A stretch of 64,000 nucleotides of DNA from Laccaria trichodermophora (GCA_018417955.1 JACTVC010000022.1:434001-498000), one strand, 5' to 3'. Counted from the first letter of the stretch, positions 32,501 to 45,060 are shown. Program-made: numbers and translations. The notes: generated by a model from the sequence alone, not told the origin.

Positions 32501-32883
32501 TGTTATTACAATATCTTCACCTTACGGAGGTAGGTGTTGCCTTCCACGATCTGGGTCGACCTAACTCTTTCTTTAGGAGCGACAAATGGACTTGGTTGAT
32601 GTTTTAGGGTTTCTCTTCATGCTATCGACCATGGAACTTGGCAGAGTTGGTTCCAACACCTTTCTAGTCGTTTTCCGCTGATTTGGATACTCAGGAATAC
32701 TCCACAGAGCGTCTCAGTAAAACTCAGACGGCCATGCTCGAAGATCTGGTAGACTACGGTCTAATATGGCGGCGCAAGGTTTGTCCCACATCCCTCGTAC
32801 CATCCTCACTGTCATCAAATATCATGAATAGCCATCTTCAAAACGTTTCTACCCCACCCGCCTCGCGACCACATTAACATCCT
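29580..32883. repeat. Inverted segmental duplication, copy 1 (source copy)
   Basis: Aligns in reverse with 43401-46671 along its whole length, covering about 1.6 kb left of PIG-Y-like, the PIG-Y-like gene and the 5' half of TFB2. Because the intact TFB2 gene crosses the right border, this is likely the original copy. The part 29580-31206 has protein-like minus-strand pieces in both copies (FALSSLLKQNTSGRPK, ITSPALCDNLRANGP) but I could not build a gene from them or name a family. Confidence 0.85.
31207..31533 (+). CDS. PIG-Y-like subunit of the GPI-GlcNAc transferase
   Basis: Two exons (31207-31347, 31414-31533) give 86 residues. There are two hydrophobic segments, HLGHLLIFTSIVFFVLGSYAI (just after the N terminus) and YFILLLVPTGSYFVIANWVGW, with the end NWVGWQYYQNS. 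This size, two-helix layout and tryptophan-rich C terminus fit fungal PIG-Y proteins, small ER-membrane subunits of the enzyme that makes GlcNAc-PI in the first step of GPI-anchor synthesis. The assignment rests on pattern memory and is not certain. The stop lies 53 bp before the TFB2 start. A frameshifted copy lies at 44746-45060. Confidence 0.6.
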
Positions 32884-33810
32884 CATCCCCACCTCTACCT
32901 TCCTCAATCGGTAACCGCTCCGGCCCGCAAGAGGGATTCATCGTGCTTGAGACCAATTACCGGATATACGCTTATACAGGTAAGAGTTTTCATCTACAAA
33001 CCCGCCCGTCTCTTGAGCTCAATTGGCTTGGTAGATAACCCTCTACAGACTGCTATCCTCAACCTATTTGTCTCCCTCAAGTACCGGTTTCCAAACCTTG
33101 TGGTGGGCGCCATCACCCGAGATAGTGTAAAGAAGGCGCTGCTGAATGGGATTTCGGCGGATCAAGTACGTTTATTTCATTAGGCCCCTCCCCTCCCATT
33201 CGAAAATCTGACATCACTGCTAGATTATCAGTTACCTGATGTCCCATGCTCATCCACAAATGCGTAAAAACGTGAGCTTGAGAAATCGTGTCGCTCATTT
33301 TTCTTTTTGCTAACGTGGGTTAGAATCCATTACTACCTGTAACGGTTCAAGACCAAATTCGCCTTTGGGAGCTGGAGAAAAACCGGCTGAAATCACAAGA
33401 AGGTATGGGCCTTCTTCTTCCCCCCCACTTGCCCCTTTCTCGCGCTCCCCTCTCATATCTCCACCCTCTGACACCACATCCGTATCCCTTACCCTCTTCC
33501 TCTTCGTCGCACTCTTCCTCTTCGTTGCACTCTTCCTTTCCCTCTCCTTCCTTTTGCTCTCTTGCTCTGTCTCTCTCCTTCTCCACTCCTCTTCCACCCT
33601 TGCCTCAAAACAAACATCTAACCCCAGCCATTCACAGGGTACCTATACACATCTTTCGCCTCTCAAGCGGACTACGATTTCGTCCTGAACTACGCTAAAG
33701 AGCTGGGCGTCGTGTTATGGGAGAACCCGGTCAAGCGGTGTTTCTTTGGAAGCTTGGATGGGCATGCGAATATCAGAGGGTTCATTGAGAGGAGAACGGG
33801 GGCGGGTTAA
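31587..33810 (+). CDS. TFB2: TFIIH core subunit Tfb2 (p52/GTF2H4)
   Basis: Roughly eleven exons join without a stop. Recognisable family blocks in order are [22 protein letters not shown], then [112 protein letters not shown] and [20 protein letters not shown]. The C-terminal part includes [25 protein letters not shown] and [20 protein letters not shown], ending FIERRTGAG. Tfb2 anchors and stimulates the XPB/Ssl2 translocase in transcription initiation and nucleotide excision repair. This appears to be the only complete copy in the window; broken copies lie at 43401-44745 and 63430-64000. Confidence 0.9.
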
Positions 33811-34679
33811 GATGAGGTGGGAGATTTCGTTTTTGGACTTTTTGATGTGTTGCTAACCGGGAAACAGGTCGGTATGCAGAATGATCTGAGGGGCGCCTGT
33901 CTTGTTGTCTGCGGGCATGCTCATTGAATCGACGTAACCTGTCATAGTTTCTTTCGCTCGCTGAACAAACGTTACCACAAATCACATACAACGTTAACTT
34001 TACTGGTACGAACTTCGGGGACTACCCCCACCATAGTTAGCCCATTTGCATGTAAGACTTGAGGGAGAAATACAGGCTCTGGATCAGATTCTTTTCTCAT
34101 CGTTCTGTGGATTACATTCGCAGGGGCCAACTGATGCCTTGATTCAATTTGAGTGCATCGCTCATCCACCACCTCCAGGTAACAAGTCAAACCTTTCATA
34201 CACTGAAGAACCTTATGTCTTGACGATCAACTTCTTTTCAGAAGAGGACGTTTTCCTCTTGACCATTTGTCAGTATACCGAGACCGTTTTTCAAGATATC
34301 AGATAGTATGTTGTAGCATCAGGTGACAATGCCGAGAACCATGCCATGGACCGTAGCAGATCTCCTCTGCCGCCGCAATGTATGTTTTTACATAAACTTC
34401 CAAATAAATAAATTAGATATTCATGTAGACAGAAGTAATATACACCTTCCGGAAAAGCTCAAAGGACAGACCGAGCAGTCATGGAAAAATATGGCGCTTA
34501 CTGAAGATTTTTTAAATTTCTGGACAATAATCGTACTCGATCTCCATTCGTACCTACTCACCTGCTTTGTGATCTTTACTCTCCTGGAGTCACTTGTTCA
34601 AAGTTCGCTTGCTTCGACGGCACCTCATAATTTTCAGATTCCTCTCAGGAACAAACCCTGGCGTCTACCTATGCAACAT
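33811..34679. other. Intergenic region with a dispersed repeat
   Basis: No gene is recognised. About 33925-34085 is a repeat whose second copy lies at about 37245-37480. Shared blocks are AACCTGTCATAGTTTCTTTCG, CTGAACAAACGTTA, GGTACGAACTTC and TGCATGTAAG. The rest shows only short unsupported ORFs. Confidence 0.55.
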
Positions 34680-35950
34680 TCAGCTATAGATGTTTGCAAC
34701 ATACCGTACGGTCTTGTCTGATGGCCATTCTCCTCCCCCAATTCCAAAGCCATCGATTAGTGTAGACACAGGCATGAAACCTCCTTTCCCGTCATTATAA
34801 GCGACCTGAACCGGTCCGCTCGAAAATCCGACAATGTCTGCCTGTCCAGTACCCGTCAAATCGACGAGGAAACGCGGATGGTGGTCTACCGTCCAACCTC
34901 CATTGAAACCGAAGCCTGATAATACAAACTTGCTTCCCTGGAATGTGCCATTGCCGTTGTTGATCGCGACATATACTCCTGCTTCGCCGAAGCCGATGAT
35001 ATCTCCACAGCCGTTGCCCGTCAGATCGGCAATAACTCGTGGATATTTTTCAACAACCCAACCTCCCTTGTTTCGACAAAAGTCATCCGAAACTTTATGG
35101 GGACTCTGGAAAGTTCCATCCCCATTGTTGAACGCGACAAAAACCCCGGCGTCTGCAAAGCCGACTAAATCGAGCTTGCCGTCTCCCGTCATGTCCGCAA
35201 CGAAGCGTGGATGCTCAAGGACGCGCCAGCCATTGTCGTAGCAAAAGTAGGTGAGGACGGGTTTAGGTGGTTGAAAGGTGCCGTCCCCGTTGTTATACGC
35301 AACATAAACATGCTGGTCTCCGAATCCGACGATGTCAAGGAGTCCGTTGCCGTTGATATCAGCGAGGAAGCGCAGGTGCTTGTCCATCCTCCAGCCTCCA
35401 CTGGCAGCGCGGTACCCAAAGTTTCCCAGCACAAGTTTGGGAGGTGTGAATTCCCCGTCCCCTTTATTCAGCGACACCAAAACACCATTATTACCGAATC
35501 CCACAATGTCGGCGCGCCCGGTATTTCTGATATCTGCCATAAACCGGAGATGTTGCTCAATGCGCCAACCACCCGCATACGCGAAGTCGCTGAGCACCAT
35601 CCTAGGCTGCTGGAAAGTGTTGTCCTCGTTATTCCGTGAGATCCAAACGCCTGTTTCTCCGAATCCAACGATGTCAAGGCGCTTATTACCCGTGGTATCG
35701 GCGAGGAGCCGTACATGTTTATCGACTCGCCATCCTGCATCGTATCCGAAGTTGGGAAGAACTTCGCGTTTTTGGACGTTGAAGTTATTCCGGACGATAG
35801 ACACTCCAGACATACCGAACCCAATAATGTCCGCTGTCCCGAGGTTGGCAGTAGGGACTAAGAAATAAGTAGGAAATATCACGTCGATAACCGAAACCTG
35901 ACAAGCAACTTGTACCTTTCACTCACAAGGTACACTTTGACTAATGACTA
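34680..35950 (-). CDS. Seven-repeat FG-GAP/VCBS beta-propeller lectin of the Psathyrella velutina lectin type
   Basis: One large exon (35857-34680) holds tandem repeats of about 55 residues. Each has a variant of ADIVGFG..GV.V..NNGDGTF followed by GW..EKHPRF.ADLTG (for example GRADIVGFGNNGVLVS and GNGLLDIVGFGDQHVYVA). The D-x-D/N-G-x-x-D pattern in TGDGKLDLVG suggests calcium loops as in integrin-like propellers. A preceding exon ending near 35937 adds VISQSVP|FPTANLG, which fits the known N terminus of this family. The protein ends KTVRYVANIYS. Members form a seven-bladed propeller that binds GlcNAc and sialylated glycans and are cytoplasmic, without a signal peptide. The ATG-bearing first exon was not found. 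A defence or storage role is an inference. Confidence 0.85.
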
Positions 35951-36232
35951 GTTTGTGTTTGTGTTGGCCAGGTTTGCTTTGTGTCACCGGGGGACTGGAA
36001 TCGGAATTGGACTTCAAGAAATAAGGTGACGTTTGTTCGAGATTATCAAAATCAAGAAAGACTTACCGAATGTCCAATGTTTATAACCAGATTTTTGGTG
36101 TCGTTAGGTGTGCTGGATGGTCGCATAAGGCGATGCTGTCGCAAAGGCAATATGACAAGGTTCATTCATACAAGATGTGCACCACATTTCCTGGGCTAGA
36201 TAGATCATTGGTGATCCTACAAATATTCGAAC

Positions 36233-37050
36233 CTACTCGTAATCGGCAATGATAAGCATATCATTAATAGTTAATGAAACGGCCGACTGACCAGAGTTAA
36301 CTTGGTCAAACCCTGACGCCACTCGATTATCCAGGGGGAGTGGGACGATCAGTTGCCCTCTCACGATGGCCTGAAGGCTCTTTGGAGTGTTTGGCAGGAT
36401 AAAAAGTCCAGCTACCCCCGACAAAGGTAACAAGGTTGCAGAACCATCCGCTAGATTAAGTCCTAAATCTGTATTTGGAACGACGAGTTTTGGGAGACTT
36501 CAATGTGGAAAAAAATGGAACGAAGAGGAGTATCATGAGATTATTTTTGTGCGACTCGGAGCTAAGGCGGTACGGACCTGTAGCCTGCTGTCCTTTCTTG
36601 GTGAGTCTCGAACCAAAATGGAACGTCCTTTGCAACCAGTGTGGCGTCTTGTGTATCCTTTGGAGCCACGTACGTTCGATTGTACCTCGACATGAGTGCA
36701 ATCCCTCCGTTCCCATCTTCTTGGACGATCCACTAGGTACAATTTTAGGATCAAAAATGCACATTGGAGCCTACAAAGCGTTCCGGATATACCTGTTGGC
36801 TGAGTCCCCCATGGAAAGGGTGCGCAATTACTACAAAAGGAAAGTGGACAGGGATTTTACCGGGTACACAGACATTGCCTCACCTGATGTTTTATCGGGC
36901 AAGGAGAGGTTAAGAGCACTACCCTCGGAATTGATGATGAATTGTGGGCCATCTGTAAAATAACAATGAAGATTAGGCAACCCAGACTGCAGAACAGAGA
37001 AATGGTACTACATACGAAAGTGTGTAACTGGAGATTCTTGTAGTGGCATT
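36233..37050 (-). CDS. Hypothetical multi-exon protein (uncertain)
   Basis: A possible start MPLQESPVTHF near 37050 joins over an intron to HGPQFIINSEGSALNLSLPDKTSG. Further minus-strand pieces are GGIALMSRYNRTYVAPKDTQDATLVAKDVPFWF and, at the C terminus, GSATLLPLSGVAGLFILPNTPK...INDMLIIADYE (stop 36233). The pieces look like one small cytoplasmic protein, perhaps beta-rich, but I could not fix all junctions and recognise no family. Confidence 0.4.
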
Positions 37051-37244
37051 TATATTCTGCGGGCTTGATTGCGAAAGCTTTGTACAAGGTGCTAGACAAA
37101 ACTATGGAGTTCGTGAAAGGCGAAGCAACGGATGTGATCTTGAATCCATTATCGATGCTGGCTAGATTTGAATCGAATCGTCACCGCACATTCGCCACTA
37201 CGGAAACAGTCTTCCGCCAGCTCCGAAGACTTTGTGTAAAATTG

Positions 37245-37480
37245 CGTTGAATCGATGTAACCTGTCATAGTTTCTTTCGTTTCCTGAACAAACGTTAACA
37301 TAAAAATCCCAAGGGATTCATGGGCCAAACTAACTTTAAAAACATGTTCCAAAGCCTCAATCACGTTCTCTCTGCATACAACTTTGTTGGTAACATGGTA
37401 CGAACTTCATGGGCTGCTTCCGTCTGCATGTAAGTCCTAGAAAGCACTTGAGGGGAAATACTAACATCCTAGCCGATTCA
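37245..37480. repeat. Dispersed repeat, second copy
   Basis: Matches 33925-34085 in blocks (AACCTGTCATAGTTTCTTTCG, CTGAACAAACGTTA, GGTACGAACTTC) with an internal length difference. The two copies bracket the lectin and the hypothetical gene in direct orientation. Confidence 0.6.
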
Positions 37481-37549
37481 AACCTCTGCCCGAGAGAGAG
37501 GAAACAATATATTCAAATTGATAATTTTATTGTACTTGGCAGGTGGGTT

Positions 37550-37850
37550 TAGGGTTAGGGTTAGAACCCATCAAAAGCGTAAAAAAGAGAGCCCACTCAG
37601 CCAGAGTGGCCGATGCGGGACAGGGAAATATTGAGACGGTGCATGCACCGAAGCGCATACAAGCTGTAGACACCCCCTGAGGACAAGGTCGCCGTGCTAT
37701 GGAGGGTCTCCACGGCCCATAAACCCAGGTAATTGAAGGAGCTTATGCCATCAAGGTAAGTATGAGTTGTTGCTATGAGCATGCCCAGCTTTTATACCCA
37801 AGTGCGCCGCACGGACCATCTCACAACATCATGTGACGGTATACTCGGGC
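37550..37850. repeat. Dispersed repeat beginning with telomere-like TTAGGG units (uninterrupted copy)
   Basis: Starts (T)TTAGGGTTAGGGTTAGAACCC and contains AGCCAGAGTGGCCGATGCGGG and GAGACGGTGCATGC. The same sequence is found at 53262-53429 and continues at 59545-59690, where a 6.1 kb insertion splits it. This intact copy shows the empty target site GGGTCTCCACGGCCCATAAAC. No coding function is recognised. Confidence 0.75.
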
Positions 37851-38313
37851 ACGGATATTCGCGGCGGGTCACCTCCATATCCAGAAAACTTGAGCTTATC
37901 GTTGTTGAGGCTATCGAACCTCAGGCTCAAGCATTTGCGGTGGGCGTAAGAGTGGATCAAGTATTTGGCACGTCCGAGATTTTCTATAATTGAAGACGGC
38001 TCGGCAAGTTGGTCACTTCATCATGTAAAAGTACATTTCGTGTATTTCCGATTTCTAAGTACTAGTACACGTACATGTGCGTGTGGGTAATGAATGAGTC
38101 GTAAGTACGTATTGGTATGCGTTATACTACAGATGGTGATGATAATGAAAGACCCGTAAAATGTAAACGAAAAAAAATGCAGTCGTAAAAAAGTTCATCC
38201 AAAATAAATCGAACGAAGTCGAGGGAGGGTAGGGTAAGGAGAGTGGGGAGACGTTCATAACATGATGAATAAAGAAAATGAGAAAAGCAAGATGTTGGGT
38301 GGGATCACCACAA
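37851..38313. other. Intergenic region, nothing recognised
   Basis: AT-rich sequence between the telomere-like repeat and the ABC transporter stop. It likely includes the transporter's 3' untranslated region. No ORF or repeat is supported. Confidence 0.5.
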
Positions 38314-41300
38314 TCACTCCCCAATCCACTCACCCCCACTCGCCAACCCCGCAAAAACGCCCTTCATCTCCATCAACTCCTCATACGTCCCATGCTCCTT
38401 CACCTCCCCATCAGAGACAACAACGATCCGGTCACACATCATCATGACCTGCAGCTTATGCGTGACCATCACCGTCGTCCTCCCCACCTTCGCCTCTCGA
38501 ATAGCATCAAGCACGGCTGCCTGATTCTCCGGATCCAAAGCGGAGGTACACTCGTCAAGAATCAAGATCCGTGACGGCCGCGCAAGGGCACGCGCAATCT
38601 GGAGTCGCTGAGCCTGACCACCAGATATCAAAGACGCGTTTTCTCCGACAAGCGTGTCGTAGCCATGAGGGAGAGACATAATAAATTCGTGGACGTGGGC
38701 CGCTTTAGCTGCACGGCGTATGTCAACCTCAGAGACGGCTGGGTTGCCGTACCGGATGTTCTCAGCAATGGTAGCGTCAAAGAGGTTGGGGTGCTGAGAC
38801 ACCACGGAGACGTGGTCCCGGAGGTGCTTGATTTCAACGTCACGAAGTTCATTGAGGCCAATAGCAACTGAACCAGAGCTAGGTTCGTAGAGGCGTTGGA
38901 GTAGGGAGGCGATGGTAGATTTGCCAGAGCCCGAAGAACCAACGATCGCGACACATTCGCCATCCTCAATGGTGAGGTTGACATTCTTGAGGATGGTAGC
39001 TTCCGGCCTCTCTGGGTAGGAAAACTGAACATTGTTGAAGGTGATGTTACCAGCCAGTTCAGGTCGCAGGACACCTCGTGATTCATCGGTGGACGAGACG
39101 TCGAGCTGGATGAGTTTGTTGAGGTCGTTCGTAGCTTCCACAGATTTCGCAATCTTCTCAGCTGTGAGTAAGAGCCAAACAATCAGTATCATTTTTTTGT
39201 TTTCGCGAAAAACGTGAGACGCACTGAAAGCCATGAGTTGAGAACCAATCGTCACAGTGAACACCACAAGATTGAGGACCTCAACCATCTGAAGGTAAGT
39301 GTACGTTCCCCGGGAGATGAGAATGGCCCCAACATAGAAAAGGAGCGCTTCAGCGAGGTAAATGAGGCCACTTGCCAGCCCGTAGGTACAGCCTTCAACA
39401 AAAGCTCCCATAACACCAGTAATGAGAGCTTTGTCAGTCGCAGCGTCAAACTGTGACCTAAAGATACCCTCAAACGCCATACACCTGATCCCACGGATAT
39501 TCGAGATAGTCTAGAAACATCCACCCAATCAGTTCCTTCTTCCCTCAATCGAAAGGGAATGGAAAAGCTTACTTCATAATACACTTTCGCAACCTCCTCC
39601 CTCGCCCTCTTATTCCTAATCTCGCACCTCGACACCAGCCTAGTCTGCACCATCATAGTCACCGCAAACACAGGCGCAACGGCAAACCCAATCAAAGTCA
39701 ACTGCCACCCCTTCACCAACGCCCACACCAACCCCACCCCCAACATCGTGCCCACCACACAGAACTGGCCCCACACCACAGACACTAAATCGCGCGCGTC
39801 ATCGCCGTCCTTCACCAACACCTGCACCACCCGCGTCGGAGCGTTTGCTGACTTGTCAAAGTACTTTTTGTCCTGCGCCAAGACCTTGGAGAGGGCGAAG
39901 CCCCTAATGTGAGTTATCCATGCCATGCCGCAAGACTCCATGATGAAGTACTTTGAGCCGAGAAGGATGCCGTCGATGGCTGCGATGCTGAGGACTATGC
40001 CACCGAATTTGTTGATTGTGGCCACGTCCCTTGCGCCAATGGCAACTTCATAGAGTAAGCGGGAGAGCAAGTAGGAGAAGATGGGTGTCATGGCTCCAGA
40101 GAGGCAGCAGACGATGAGTCCAAGGAAGAGGAAAGGTTTGTGAGGGATTGTAGGGTAGACGCTGCGCATGAGGGCCCAGAATCCTAACCGTTCTGCCTCC
40201 AGTCCTTCGTCGGGGGAAGAGTCAGAAGCAGAGTTGTCGAGTTTGAGACTGACCCCAGAAGAGATCTTTTCCGCATCCCACCGTGTCCGAGCAACCCTCC
40301 TAAGCGTAGGATGTCGTCCGTTTCGAGCGCATGAGGCACTTCGTCCAATCACCTGCTTCTCCTTCTCAAAACCCTCATCGTCATCGTCGTCAAACGCCTT
40401 AGATAACATTGTCGACCTATCAGTAGGAACAAAAGTTGGAGATGTAGGCGTAAACGGCAAGCTGAACCGCCTGCTGGCAACGGTATAGGCAGCAGTCGGT
40501 GTAGTGGGCGAGGGAATCTGGATGCTCAAAGGTCGTCGTGGGCCGTCAGAGGGGATAATGATCTGGAGTTGAGATGGTGGTGTTGGCGAGAACGTAAGCC
40601 GGTTGACCCTGGACGGGGGTCGTTGAGTGGTGATGGCTGCACTTGGGACTTGGGTCGAGACCAGATCAGCAACGACATCAAACATCCAATTACCCAACGT
40701 CAGCGGGCGAATGGCGACGCTCTGGTGCTTCAGGTGGGCAGGAACGGGGTGACTTTGCTGTGCGTCCGTCTCAGGATCTTCTTCGAAAGAAGGAGAGTCA
40801 CCACGGTCTTTGGCGTTCTCATCCTCCACCTCCTTCACAGGAAGAAATCCGCCCGTCTCTTGTTGAGCTTCCATCATTTTGCGGAACTCGCCCTTGCCCT
40901 CCTCCTCGTCTGCATTAGGGTCAAGAGGAGAAGAAGGCATGCTCTCCAAGTCATATCGGTATCCCTGCTCGACAACCTGTCCGCCCTTGAGAACATAAAC
41001 GAAATCTTCAGGGGTGATCTGCGACAGATCATGTGTGATAACAATGGTGGTCTTATTCTGCCTCCATAATTTGATAGCTTCGAACACGAGAATGCGAGAT
41101 GTAGCGTCCAGCGCAGAAGTCGCTTCATCTATTCAAACATAGTGAGTATCTAAATTGAAAAAAAAAGAGAGTCAAAAACATACCAAGTATCAAAACCGCT
41201 GGATTCCTTAACCGAGCACGAGCAATAGCCAAGCGCTGCTTCTGACCACCACTAAGCCCAACTCCTCCCGCTCCTCCACCCAAAATCGTCTCGTACCCAT

Positions 41301-43082
41301 CCGGCAAGTCCCTAACAAACTCGTGCATGAGCGCAGCTCGACACGCATCCTCAACTTCCGTCCTTGACACTCCACGCTTCCCCCAAACACTAGCCGCAAC
41401 ATTATCGCAAACGCTCTTGCCGTCCAGGATAACAACCCCACCCTGACTAACACCAGCTATCTGCTCCTGCATCCACTCCTCGTCCAGAAAACGCATATCC
41501 TGCTCATCAAGGCTGACCTCTCCAACCTGGGGCTCGTACATCCTCAAAAGAAGCTGTGCAACGGTGGATTTCCCAGAGCCAGAAGACCCGACGATGAATG
41601 TCGTTTCGTTGGCTGGGAGGTAGAGCGAGACATTGGACAGGACGGGGATGGTGGGTCGGGAGGGGTAGGCAAAGGTGACGTTGTTGAGCGCGAGTTCACC
41701 GTAGCATCTTGATGGGGTGATTTTTCGGAGGCTGCGTGGGGAGTTGCGAGGCGGTATGGTGTGTGTGGTGGAAAATGCGGAAGGGGATGTGAGAGATTCG
41801 GGCGAGACTGGTGGTGGTGGGACATCGTCAGAGGAAACGAGAGATAAAAGGGAGACCATGGCGAATTTTCCTCTGGCGAGGGTGATAAACTGAGGGATGC
41901 ACATTTGCAGGTTACTCGTGGCGATAAGGCACGCCCAGAAGACGGCCATGACATCTCCAGCGGATACCTTGCCATCTCTGACCAATTTGGAGCCGAACCA
42001 GAAGCCCTGGACGAACATCCCCATCATAACGAACTGGGCGAGAGCCGACGTCATCCCCCAGACTGCGTTGAGCCGCTTCGACGCGGCCTGGAGACGCACA
42101 AATGAGGAGGTGGCGCGTTCGTGTTCGTGCGAGGCGGCGTTGAAGGCTTTGACGGTGGATATGGCAGTGATGGCGCGGTCGATGATGGTTGCTGCGATGG
42201 CGGTATGCTGGCGCTCAGAGGCAAGGAGAGGTGAAGCGAAGCCTTGGGAGAGGCCCTGGATGAACATTAGGAGTGGAACTGCCGATAAAATAACGAGGGT
42301 GAGTGCCCAGGAGCGCATGAAGGCGAGAATGAGGCATGTAAGGCACGTTGTGAGGTATTGAACGAGGGTACCGGAGGCAAGAGACGTCGCCATTCGAACA
42401 TCATCAGTTTCTCTGCAATCGGTTGTCAGATTGAACAATAAAACTTTGCTGAAGAAAAAAAGGCAAACCTGGTGAATTTGGCCATGAGACCACCAGCACC
42501 GATTGGGCCATCACCCTCCGTTTGGACAGTAGCATCGGTAGCACCCATATGGGAGTCAAACCAAACCATATCCTTGTGAGTCACAGCGTCATAGACAGCC
42601 TTGCGCAGTGCCTTGACGTTCATTTCTCCGGTCCATATCCACAAAGACGAGGTGATACTGCCCAGGGCGAGCGAGCCAACAGCAAGTCCGATAAGCTCGA
42701 GTGCGGCTAAACCTACACCACGCAAGAGCTGTTCTTTGGCTGCTTCCGGTGGATTGGGAGCACGATTAAAGGTGGCGAAAGCGTCAAAGGCCTGGCCAAT
42801 GACATAGGTCATGAAAGGCGCTATGCCACCGGCAATGACGGATGAAAGAATGGCAGGGATGAGAAGGCAGAAGAAGTGTTTCTTTGAAATGAGAGAATAA
42901 AGGAGGCGAATAGAGGGAGTGATAGTGGGTTGCGCAGGTGGTTGAGGAGCGAGTGTAGGTAGAGTATCATCGTGCTTGATGTCCGTGAGCTTGATGTCAG
43001 AGTCGATGGAAGATCGTGGAGTTATCGCAAGTTCGTATACGAGCTCGTTGGTATCAACAGCGAGAGCCTTGCTGCGACGCAT
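38314..43082 (-). CDS. Full-size ABCB-type ABC transporter, Ste6-like (a-factor type pheromone exporter)
   Basis: Starts at ATG 43082 and has at least five exons, about 1,300 residues in TMD1-NBD1-TMD2-NBD2 order. TMD1 begins LLYSLISKKHFFCLLIPAIL. NBD1 has Walker A VGSSGSGKST, signature LSGGQKQRLAIARA and Walker B LILDEATSALD (split by the intron near 41125-41185). A long acidic/Ser linker precedes TMD2 (MRSVYPTIPHKPFLFLGLIV). NBD2 has Walker A VGSSGSGKST, a deviating signature ISGGQAQRLQIARA and DECTSALD with Cys in place of Ala. In basidiomycetes such proteins export farnesylated mating pheromones; the DLSQITPEDFVYVLKGGQVVEQG block after NBD1 fits that clade. It is a plasma-membrane ATP-driven exporter. 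The frame looks intact. Confidence 0.8.
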
Positions 43083-43400
43083 CGTTCAACGAGCGTGAAG
43101 AGCGTGAACGACAGAGAAGAGTCTTCGAATTTCCATTTCTCTTTTGTTGCGAGGAGACAAAGAGGAAGACCGGCTATTTGCAATTGTTTGGTTATTCCGG
43201 AAGACAATAAGAGTGGTTTCCGGATCAGGGAATCGAATCTCAGGTCCGTCACAGGACAATGAGAAGCCTCCGGGCGCTAGGAACTTGACGTCAAGACTTC
43301 GGTCAGTGGCGACAAAAGACTCACAAAAGTGTCCCCAGCAACCTACCGTACACGGCAACTGTGCGCCGGAGGCTTGTGAAAAGAATTTGAAAGTCTGACC

Positions 43401-44745
43401 AGGATGTTAATGTTGTAGCGAGGCGGGAAACGTTTTGAAGATGGCTACTTATAATATTGGTTGAGAGTGAGGGTAGTATGAGGGGCGCGAGACCAACCTT
43501 GCGCCGCCATTTCAGACTGTAGTCTAACAGAGCTTCGAGCATGGCCGTTTGAGTTTTACCGAGATGCTCTGTGGAGTATTCCTAGGCCTTCAAGTCAGCG
43601 GAAAACGACTAGAAATGTGTTAGAACGAACTTTGCCAAGCTCCATGGTTCTTAGCATGGAGAGGAAGCCTAAAACGTCGACCAAGTCCATATGTCGCCCC
43701 TGAAGAAAGAGTTAGGTCGACCCAGATCGTGCCAGCTAACACCTACCTCCGTAAGGTGCAGATAATGCAATAACAACTCCCAGAGCTGTTCATGAGGTGA
43801 ATGAAGGAGGAACGGAAACCCCGTAGACGTCATCTACAAAGGGCCTTGTTTGCGGATACTTGAGAAACCATCCAGACGGGTCGTTATACCTTACATACCC
43901 AACGGTCGTCATGAGACCACTTTGCTGGAGTAAGAATGATACACGGACAGAGGGCTTGGTCGTGTTTTGTGCTGACTCGGAGGAGACCATGTAGTGCACT
44001 ATCGTCTGGATGAGATGTTCATGACTGAGAGAAGTTATGAAAATGAATAGGTCGCACCTCCCATCTTTCAAACGCAAAAACATCAAGAAATTCGATGTCA
44101 ACGTCACTTCGTTTGTCATCTTTCTATGAAGGAACACCGAAACTCTCACTAGTGCACCTACATCAGGAGAGCATCAGACCAGTGCAAGTTATTTCGAGTA
44201 TGCATACGCGCCCTGCTATAGCTTGCCGGAAACTCATTTTGAAAGTCGGAACCATCGCCAACTTGATCGCAGAGTTTGGGAAGATGGAATATTTTGTGAA
44301 ATTGGCAAGAGCTTCCGTGTATACCCTATCGAGAATACAAAGGTCAAGAAGGGGGTGTAGACGTAGTTGAAGTACTTACGGTTTCCCTTCCCGTGTAACC
44401 CATGCTTGTGGTCGAAGCTGGGATGGCTGATTCCAGCCAGAGGAGGTGCATGATTAATTGCCGTGATATGGGGTCAAGCAGCCTGTAGATGGGGGTCAGA
44501 GTGGCCTTGCAACTGCCAAATGCGTAGCTGTCCACCGAAATATTGATAGGCACGAATCAGAACGATGAAGGTTTGGAGTATAGTTTCGCTAACGTGTTTT
44601 GCGACTGGGATTGAAGGAAAGGCAGTGACGCATGGGCTTTTCGTTGGTGCACCTTTCCGTCTGCGTGTACGCAGAGTCGAGCAGACGGCACGCTACCTCT
44701 TTCGAAGGTGAGTTGAGTCAAGACACGCGAATATGCGCTCACCCT
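43401..44745 (-). pseudogene. Truncated TFB2 copy (pseudogene)
   Basis: Corresponds to the first half of TFB2 ([67 protein letters not shown]). An insertion near 44552-44572 creates a stop after KPSSF. The gene breaks off at 43401, in the exon encoding TRLATTLTS, and the remaining exons are absent. It cannot make a complete Tfb2. Confidence 0.85.
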
Positions 44746-45060
44746 CTATGAGTTCTGATAGTACTGCCACCCTACCCAGTTCGCAATCACAAAGTACGAC
44801 CTGGTCGGCACAAGCAGGAGAATGAAGTACTTGTAGTGGGCATCCTGCGCAAGGGCGTCGAGAAGCTAGTCAGCCAAAAGGTTAGACCTTCCTCCCTAGT
44901 GGTATAGAGACAAGACGTTACTCGTATTCCAGATAACAGCAAGAATGCGCTGAATAGGACAGCGTAGCTCCCTAGGACGAAGAAGACGACGGGGGTCAAG
45001 ATGAGGAGGTGACCTAAATGTGGACAGTCACAACTTGCCTTTCATTCACGATCACGACCG
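44746..45060 (-). pseudogene. PIG-Y-like copy, frameshifted
   Basis: The second exon (ending NWVGWQYYQNS, stop 44746-44748) is open. The first exon lost about 10 bases after VNERQVVTV, so the frame meets a stop (HI*). An alternative downstream start (MTPVVFFVLGSY) would keep both membrane segments, so a shortened product is not excluded. Confidence 0.65.

Noticed and set aside
33310..33597. Minus-strand Arg/Glu/Lys-rich ORFs
   Set aside because: They are antisense to a TC-rich intron of TFB2.
34834..35868. Plus-strand ORFs opposite the lectin
   Set aside because: They mirror the regular lectin repeats and have no independent support.
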